DNA of 8,566 bases. It comes from Desulfobulbaceae bacterium UBA2213 (GTDB lineage Bacteria; Desulfobacterota; Desulfobulbia; Desulfobulbales; Desulfocapsaceae). Where the stretch lies: contig DCUN01000036.1 of NCBI GenBank assembly GCA_002327225.1, positions 1 to 8,566 of the forward strand, read 5' to 3'. The position numbers and the translations under genes were made by a program. Below, piece by piece: positions 6,198-8,566 of the stretch; position 1 is the stretch's first letter, and the number at the start of each line of letters is the position of its first letter. The notes below the pieces were generated by a model. It had not been told where the DNA came from and did not search any database. It saw only the letters and a list, made by a program, of their open reading frames with translations.

Positions 6198-7391
6198 ATG
6201 TTGATTATAGATAAGGACCTGTGTATCGGTTGCGGCATCTGTGAGAGTAGTTGTCCCTTTGGCGCCATTACTGTTGTCGATGGCTGTGCCGTCGTGGCTG
6301 ACGGCTGTACTCTCTGCGGAACGTGCGTTGAAACATGTGAACCTGGTGCCCTGAAGATTGAAGGGGCTGAAAAAAATGCTCCCCTTGATCTTACCGGTTG
6401 GTCCGGAGTCTGGGTCTACTGCGAATTCAGACGTGGGGCTCTGGCTCCAGTCTCCCTCGAATTGCTGGGCATTGGCCGCAGGCTGGCCGATACCCGTAAG
6501 GTACCCTTGTCTGCCGTCCTGATCGGCTCTGAAACCGGAGATACGGCACGCCAGCTTATTGCTCATGGAGCCGATACGGTGTACCGGATTGATGATCCGG
6601 CGCTTGCCCATTTTACCGATGAGGCGTACGGCGCGATCATGACATCCCTTATCCGGCAGCATACACCGGAGATTGTTCTGGCCGGGGCGACGGCGATAGG
6701 CCGTTCCTTTATTCCCGGAGTCGCCACAACACTCGATGCCGGCCTTACTGCTGATTGTACCCAGCTGGCCATCCGCGAGGAGGATGGTGCCCTGTTGCAG
6801 ACACGGCCTGCCTTTGGCGGCAATATCATGGCGACCATTGTCTGTCCGAACTCCAGGCCGCAAATGTCGACAGTGCGCCCCAAGGTTATGGTAGCCCTGG
6901 CCTTTGATGCTGAGCGACAGGGGAACATTGTTGAGGTGCATGCTGAGCCCGCGCACCTTGCAACACGGGTGCGGGTCATTGAGTCCGTGGTCTCGGAAGA
7001 GGATAATGTGAACATTCAGGAATCTGACATCCTGGTTGCGGGTGGACGCGGACTTGACAGTGCCAAGGGCTTTACCCTGATGCGCGAGCTTGCGGCCTCG
7101 CTTGGAGGTGCGGTTGCCGCAACTCGGGCAGTCGTAGATGCCGGATGGATCGGCTATCCCCATCAGGTCGGGCAGACCGGGAAGACCGTGGCGCCGAAAC
7201 TCTACATTGCCTGTGGAATCTCCGGGGCAGTGCAGCACGTGGCCGGTATGCAGTCGGCAGAGACCATTGTCGCCATTAATCGGGATAAAGATGCCCCTAT
7301 CTTTGCAGTCGCTGATTTTGGTCTGGTGGGAGATCTCTATGAGATCGTTCCCAAACTTCTTACGGAAATTGAGGAGCGGCGCAAGTCATGA
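6198..7391 (+). CDS. etfA: Electron transfer flavoprotein alpha subunit with N-terminal 2[4Fe-4S] ferredoxin domain
   Basis: FAD-binding alpha subunit of ETF, 397 residues, longer than plain EtfA (about 310-340) because of an N-terminal ferredoxin domain. Residues 1-55 carry two complete cluster motifs: Cys9, 12, 15, 19 (CIGCGICESSCP) and Cys37, 40, 43, 47 (CTLCGTCVETCEP). The ETF part follows from about residue 66. It has GATAIGRSFIPG, GLTADCTQL (182-190), RPAFGGNIMATIVCP (203-217), RPQMSTVRPKVM (220-231), then the FAD domain with AGGRGLDSAKG (281-291), HQVGQTGKTVAPKLYIACG (322-340), ISGAVQHVAGM and IVAINRDKDAPIFAVADFG. Similar ferredoxin-EtfA fusions are known in CarE of Acetobacterium woodii caffeyl-CoA reductase and in the lactate-dehydrogenase-linked LctC. 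TGGAGA lies 7 bases before ATG. The stop overlaps fabG by 4 bases (ATGA), indicating coupled translation with a fatty acid synthesis gene. Confidence 0.95.
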   Translation: MLIIDKDLCIGCGICESSCPFGAITVVDGCAVVADGCTLCGTCVETCEPGALKIEGAEKNAPLDLTGWSGVWVYCEFRRGALAPVSLELLGIGRRLADTRKVPLSAVLIGSETGDTARQLIAHGADTVYRIDDPALAHFTDEAYGAIMTSLIRQHTPEIVLAGATAIGRSFIPGVATTLDAGLTADCTQLAIREEDGALLQTRPAFGGNIMATIVCPNSRPQMSTVRPKVMVALAFDAERQGNIVEVHAEPAHLATRVRVIESVVSEEDNVNIQESDILVAGGRGLDSAKGFTLMRELAASLGGAVAATRAVVDAGWIGYPHQVGQTGKTVAPKLYIACGISGAVQHVAGMQSAETIVAINRDKDAPIFAVADFGLVGDLYEIVPKLLTEIEERRKS

Positions 7392-8131
7392 GCCTTACCG
7401 GAAAAACAGCACTCGTGACTGGTGGGAGCCGTGGTATCGGGCGCGCCATCTGTCAACGTATCAGCGGCATGGGTGGTCATGTGTACATTAATTATGTGTC
7501 GAACCCCGCAGCGGCTGAAGAAACCAAAAAGATGATTGAGGACTCGGGTGGCCGCGCAGATATCATCTGCTTTGATGTGGCAGACGGGGAACAGGTGCAG
7601 GACGCCCTTAAACAGATAGTAACAGAGACCGGTTCTCTTGATGTTCTGGTCAATAACGCAGGGATCACCCGGGATGGCTTGATGGCGAGAATGAAGGAGT
7701 CTGATTGGGATCTGGTCATCGATACCAACTTGAAAGGTGCCTTTCTCTGTGCCAAGGCCGCATCTCGCTTTATGATGAAAAGTAAATGGGGTCGGATTGT
7801 CAATATCACTTCCGTTATCGGCTTTTCTGGAAATGCCGGCCAGATAAATTATGCTGCAGCCAAGGCAGGACTTGTGGGGCTGACCAAGTCAATGGCCAGG
7901 GAGTTCGCTTCGCGGAATATCACGGTGAACGGGGTTGCGCCCGGCTATATTGTGACTGATATGACTCGTTCATTGTCTGAGGAAATTCAGGAAAAGATCA
8001 AAGGGGAGATCCCCCTGGCCGCCCTGGGAACACCTGAAGATGTTGCCGGCGCCGTTGCCTATCTGCTTGGCGATGATGGTCGCTATGTGACAGGACAGGT
8101 CTTGCATGTGAATGGTGGAATGTATATGTAG
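7388..8131 (+). CDS. fabG: 3-oxoacyl-ACP reductase (FabG)
   Basis: NADPH-dependent short-chain dehydrogenase that reduces 3-oxoacyl-ACP to 3-hydroxyacyl-ACP in fatty acid elongation. The 247-residue length matches FabG closely. The Rossmann cofactor motif is TGGSRGIGRAI (11-21), then NNAGITRDGL (89-98), Asn114, and the catalytic Ser142, Tyr155 and Lys159 in ITSVIGFSGNAGQINYAAAK (140-159). NGVAPGYIVTDMT (181-193) and the C-terminal YVTGQVLHVNGGMYM are also standard FabG sequence. ATG overlaps the etfA stop (ATGA), with GAGGAG (7371-7376) 11 bases upstream inside etfA. The gene is followed by a 98-base gap and acpP. A different short-chain dehydrogenase function is possible in principle, but the tight sequence match and neighbouring acpP and fabF favour FabG strongly. 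Confidence 0.95.
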   Translation: MSLTGKTALVTGGSRGIGRAICQRISGMGGHVYINYVSNPAAAEETKKMIEDSGGRADIICFDVADGEQVQDALKQIVTETGSLDVLVNNAGITRDGLMARMKESDWDLVIDTNLKGAFLCAKAASRFMMKSKWGRIVNITSVIGFSGNAGQINYAAAKAGLVGLTKSMAREFASRNITVNGVAPGYIVTDMTRSLSEEIQEKIKGEIPLAALGTPEDVAGAVAYLLGDDGRYVTGQVLHVNGGMYM

Positions 8132-8229
8132 ATGGAATTGGAAGTAAAGGTTCTCCTGAAGTGTTGAATTGTTTTTCCGGGTTGGATCTTTTTTGTTTTT
8201 ATTAACGTATAAAAAAAATGGAGAAAAAA
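8132..8229 (+). promoter_or_regulatory. AT-rich leader upstream of acpP
   Basis: 98 bases with long T-rich and A-rich runs, including a T-rich stretch at 8189-8200 and TATAAAAAAAA at 8208-8218. TATAAA (8208-8213) resembles a -10 box, but no -35 box lies at 16-18 bases, and a start from it would leave only a very short leader. No GC-rich stem precedes the T-rich stretch, so a terminator is not supported either. acpP commonly needs more mRNA than its neighbours, so separate control here would make sense, but it is not shown. Confidence 0.3.
8220..8223 (+). promoter_or_regulatory. Shine-Dalgarno site that decides the acpP start
   Basis: GGAG is placed 6 bases before the ATG at 8230. An in-frame ATG at 8218 would put the ribosome site inside the gene and add four residues (MEKK) unusual for ACP, so 8230 is preferred. 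Confidence 0.7.
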
Positions 8230-8460
8230 ATGGCTATAGATCAACAGATGGTCGATATTATTGTTGAGCAGTTGAGTGTAGAAAAAGATAAAGTAGTACC
8301 AAACGCCTCCTTTGTGGATGATCTTGGTGCTGACTCTCTGGATCTGGTGGAGTTGATTATGGCCATGGAAGAGGAATTTGATGTCGAGATTCCCGATGAA
8401 GATGCCGAGAAGATCAATACCGTTCAAAATGCCATTGATTATATAAATAAACTCAAATAA
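8230..8460 (+). CDS. acpP: Acyl carrier protein
   Basis: Small acidic carrier that holds growing acyl chains on a phosphopantetheine arm during fatty acid synthesis and delivers them to PlsX and other acyltransferases. It has 76 residues, the usual ACP size. The attachment site is Ser36 in the canonical LGADSLDLVELIMAMEEEF (residues 32-50), followed by DVEIPDEDAEKI. The remaining C-terminal helix VQNAIDYINKLK is typical. The protein is strongly acidic across helix II, the partner-recognition face. The start at 8230 is chosen over the ATG at 8218 because of the GGAG spacing. It lies between fabG and fabF, as in most bacteria. A hairpin follows in the gap to fabF and could shape the level of its mRNA. 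Confidence 0.97.
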   Translation: MAIDQQMVDIIVEQLSVEKDKVVPNASFVDDLGADSLDLVELIMAMEEEFDVEIPDEDAEKINTVQNAIDYINKLK

Positions 8461-8470
8461 GCTGAACAAT

Positions 8471-8497
8471 GAGGTCTTCGTCGAAGGTGAGAACCTC
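8471..8497 (+). repeat. Nested hairpin between acpP and fabF
   Basis: GAGGT (8471-8475) pairs perfectly with ACCTC (8493-8497), and inside it CTTC (8476-8479) pairs with GAAG (8483-8486) across GTC, leaving GTGAGA (8487-8492) as a bulge. No T tract follows, so it is not a classical terminator. It may protect the 3' end of acpP mRNA or give partial attenuation before fabF. Confidence 0.45.
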
Positions 8498-8540
8498 TAG
8501 TTTGTGTGAGAAACGAATCTGTTAGCCAGAGGGAGTTTAC

Positions 8541-8566
8541 ATGGCAAAGCGTAGAGTTGTCGTTAC
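8541..8566 (+). CDS. fabF: 3-oxoacyl-ACP synthase II (FabF), first codons only
   Basis: The window ends 26 bases into a new reading frame that begins ATG at 8541 and encodes MAKRRVVV followed by a partial Thr codon. This is the usual FabF (KAS II) start, normally continuing into a TGLG motif. AGAGGGAG (8528-8535) is a strong ribosome site 5 bases upstream. Its place right after acpP is the conserved order in Gram-negative fab operons. FabF would elongate acyl-ACP by condensation with malonyl-ACP. Only eight full residues are visible, so the call rests on these, the ribosome site and gene order. Confidence 0.85.

Noticed and set aside
6102..7238. Long minus-strand open frame (378 codons) opposite etfA
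   Set aside because: It lies antisense to a gene with clear ETF and ferredoxin motifs; its translation shows no recognisable domain and looks like the complement of the etfA codon pattern.
1..8566. CRISPR arrays, insertion sequences, prophage or toxin-antitoxin genes
   Set aside because: No regular repeats, transposase motifs or terminal inverted repeats were seen; the window is almost fully occupied by housekeeping-type genes.

Overview
All genes in this window lie on the plus strand and deal with the cell envelope and its lipids. Protein families and layout suggest a Gram-negative anaerobe. MlaA and MlaC imply an outer membrane. The ETF is of the clostridial/bifurcating type with a ferredoxin extension. 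The closest match I recall is the Desulfobulbales/Desulfobacterota (sulfate reducers related to Desulfobulbus or Desulfotalea); this is family recognition from memory, not a database match.

Left part (1-1607): the 3' end of mlaA, then mlaC with a clear signal peptide, then a small protein with one cyclic-nucleotide-binding-like domain and no DNA-binding domain, whose TTG start overlaps the end of mlaC. This is the end of a retrograde phospholipid-transport operon. A 312-base non-coding region follows (1608-1919). It holds a hairpin, an inverted repeat, a weak terminator-like structure ending in a T tract, and a good sigma70-type promoter in front of rpmF.

Right part (1920-8566): rpmF (ribosomal protein L32), plsX, fabH, then an acyl-CoA dehydrogenase gene, etfB and etfA, then fabG, acpP and the first codons of fabF. 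In the textbook Gram-negative order (rpmF-plsX-fabH-fabD-fabG-acpP-fabF) the fabD slot is held here by an acyl-CoA dehydrogenase with its own electron-transferring flavoprotein. The etfA stop overlaps the fabG start (ATGA), so the redox module is built into the biosynthetic operon rather than merely lying near it.

How the genes may work together: PlsX makes acyl-phosphate for phospholipid synthesis. FabH starts chains, FabG performs the first reduction, ACP carries the chain, and FabF elongates it. The ETF carries motifs typical of electron-bifurcating ETFs, and EtfA has an N-terminal two-cluster ferredoxin domain. The main hypothesis is that Acd-EtfBA acts in the reductive direction, reducing enoyl thioesters (a stand-in for an enoyl-ACP reductase) or making saturated acyl-CoA primers for FabH, with NADH and ferredoxin as redox partners. 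This is inference from context and motifs; the sequence alone does not show the direction or the substrate.
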